From positions 1 through 64,000 of the forward strand of contig JAPKDJ010000008.1 of NCBI GenBank assembly GCA_026421245.1: a stretch of DNA of 64,000 nucleotides, in the 5' to 3' direction. The translations under genes were made by a program, and so were the position numbers. Shown here in pieces: positions 63,243-64,000 of the stretch. This stretch comes from Akkermansiaceae bacterium (GTDB taxonomy: Bacteria; Verrucomicrobiota; Verrucomicrobiia; Verrucomicrobiales; Akkermansiaceae). Each line of letters opens with the position of its first letter. The first letter of the stretch is position 1. The notes under the pieces were generated by a model. That model was not told the origin of the DNA and did no database searches. It saw only the letters and a program-made list of their open reading frames with translations.

Positions 63243-64000
63243 TTACTTCCGCAGCCCGAGGATGCCTTCGATATCGAGTTTCTTGAGTTGCTCGTCAGAG
63301 AAAGTTTCGCGAATTCTTTTTTGAACTGCTTTGTTACGGAGGAGGGCGGCGTAGTTTCCTTGGTCGTAGGTTTCCTGGACCTCGGGATTGACCGGGAGGG
63401 CATCGTAGATGACCTCCCCGTCCTGCTGGTCGGTGATTTGGGAGTATTTCTCCTTATTCTCCTGGACGATGGCAAGCTTGGCGGCATTGCTTTCAGCGGT
63501 GTTATTTAAGAAGTCGATTTTCTGGTGCCACTGACCGAGCTGGCTCTCGTCGACCCACTTCTTGAGCTTGGCAAACGTGGGTTCCTTGCTGGAGGTGTCG
63601 ATCTTTCCGCTGACGTAGTTTTTGAGGCGCTCGAGTTCGGACATGGTGCCGGCATAGCGGACTCCGGTGAGCATGAAGTAGGCGTAGCCTACGCCAAGAA
63701 TCAGGCCGAAGGCTCCCCCCGGCATCCCAAAACCGCCGGTGCGGGTCTGGCTCCCGTCGCCGCTTTTACCTGACAGGAAGCCGAGGATCTTTCGGGTGAC
63801 GATGATGGTCAGAACGAAAGTGGTGATACCGATGACGGTGGACATCCAGGGTTCGGGTTGGGCGACGACTTTCTTGGCGATGGCGAAGCCGTTATTGTAA
63901 GCCCAGAGTCCGGTAAGGGAACCGAGGGCGAGGGCGATGAGATTAAAGAAGAACTTTACGAAATTCTTGAGAATCCCAAGGACAGTAAAGAGGGCAAGAA
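63243..64000 (-). CDS. Membrane protein, N-terminus outside the window
   Basis: The frame is open across the right edge, so the gene is 5' partial. The ATG at 63845 is internal, because the preceding 51 codons also encode membrane protein (FVKFFFNLIALALGSLTGLW). At least three helices (two before and around residue 20 of the visible part, one near 45 of the ATG-started frame) precede a soluble charged C-terminal region. The topology resembles CvpA-like proteins, but no signature proves it. Confidence 0.65.
   Translation of the reverse strand, partial: LALFTVLGILKNFVKFFFNLIALALGSLTGLWAYNNGFAIAKKVVAQPEPWMSTVIGITTFVLTIIVTRKILGFLSGKSGDGSQTRTGGFGMPGGAFGLILGVGYAYFMLTGVRYAGTMSELERLKNYVSGKIDTSSKEPTFAKLKKWVDESQLGQWHQKIDFLNNTAESNAAKLAIVQENKEKYSQITDQQDGEVIYDALPVNPEVQETYDQGNYAALLRNKAVQKRIRETFSDEQLKKLDIEGILGLRK

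Overview
The window looks like a chromosomal piece of a member of the Verrucomicrobiota, probably marine and polysaccharide-degrading. The basis is the gene families, not a marker gene: DUF1501, PSCyt1/DUF1549/DUF1553 and WD40 proteins in one operon, a sulfatase, SGNH and sialate-O-acetylesterase-like esterases, a glucuronoyl-esterase-like protein, a Gfo/Idh/MocA oxidoreductase beside a sugar isomerase, many exported proteins, and frequent GTG/TTG starts with weak ribosome binding sites.

Layout. 0-6 kb: an HNH-like protein, a Tat-exported DUF3500 protein, and secreted hydrolases. 6.4-8.4 kb: glutamine-dependent NAD synthetase. 8.6-12.5 kb: a compact catabolic operon (DapA-type aldolase, LacI regulator, TIM-barrel isomerase, oxidoreductase) with a palindrome at its first start codon. 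13-14.6 kb: L-aspartate oxidase (nadB). 14.6-19 kb: a hairpin-rich stretch, threonine aldolase, and several broken genes. 19-28 kb: a CIA30-fasciclin protein, sulfatase, tandem esterase, spermidine-synthase-like protein, MsrB-MsrA fusion and a SMUG1-like DNA glycosylase. 28-29.2 kb: a candidate selenoprotein. 29.6-31.6 kb: an ABC-F ATPase. 32.7-37 kb: the PSCyt1/DUF1501/WD40 operon. 37.4-45.6 kb: a ten-gene Mrp-type cation/proton antiporter operon. 46-50.5 kb: three single-gene units bracketed by four copies of a short repeat; one unit is a deiodinase-like selenoprotein with EF-hands. 50.6-64 kb: housekeeping and exported genes (cyclophilin, polyprenyl synthase, ispD, yqeY, tRNA-Leu) plus unknown exported proteins.

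The strongest observation is two genes in which an in-frame TGA probably encodes selenocysteine. In both, the protein reads on without a break, the TGA sits in a redox-type motif (C-L-T-U-P-P-F and C-V-U), and a hairpin with GG at the start of its loop lies 19-24 nt downstream, where a bacterial SECIS element belongs. These two differ from the many real pseudogenes in the window, which carry TAG codons, frameshifts or deletions and no such hairpin.

The density of gene fossils is high: a broken esterase, a sulfatase remnant, a flavoprotein disulfide-reductase remnant, VCBS-type fragments, outer-membrane-protein remnants and a truncated DUF1080 domain. This suggests ongoing gene decay in the accessory parts. 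No CRISPR array, prophage, rRNA or intact insertion sequence was seen.
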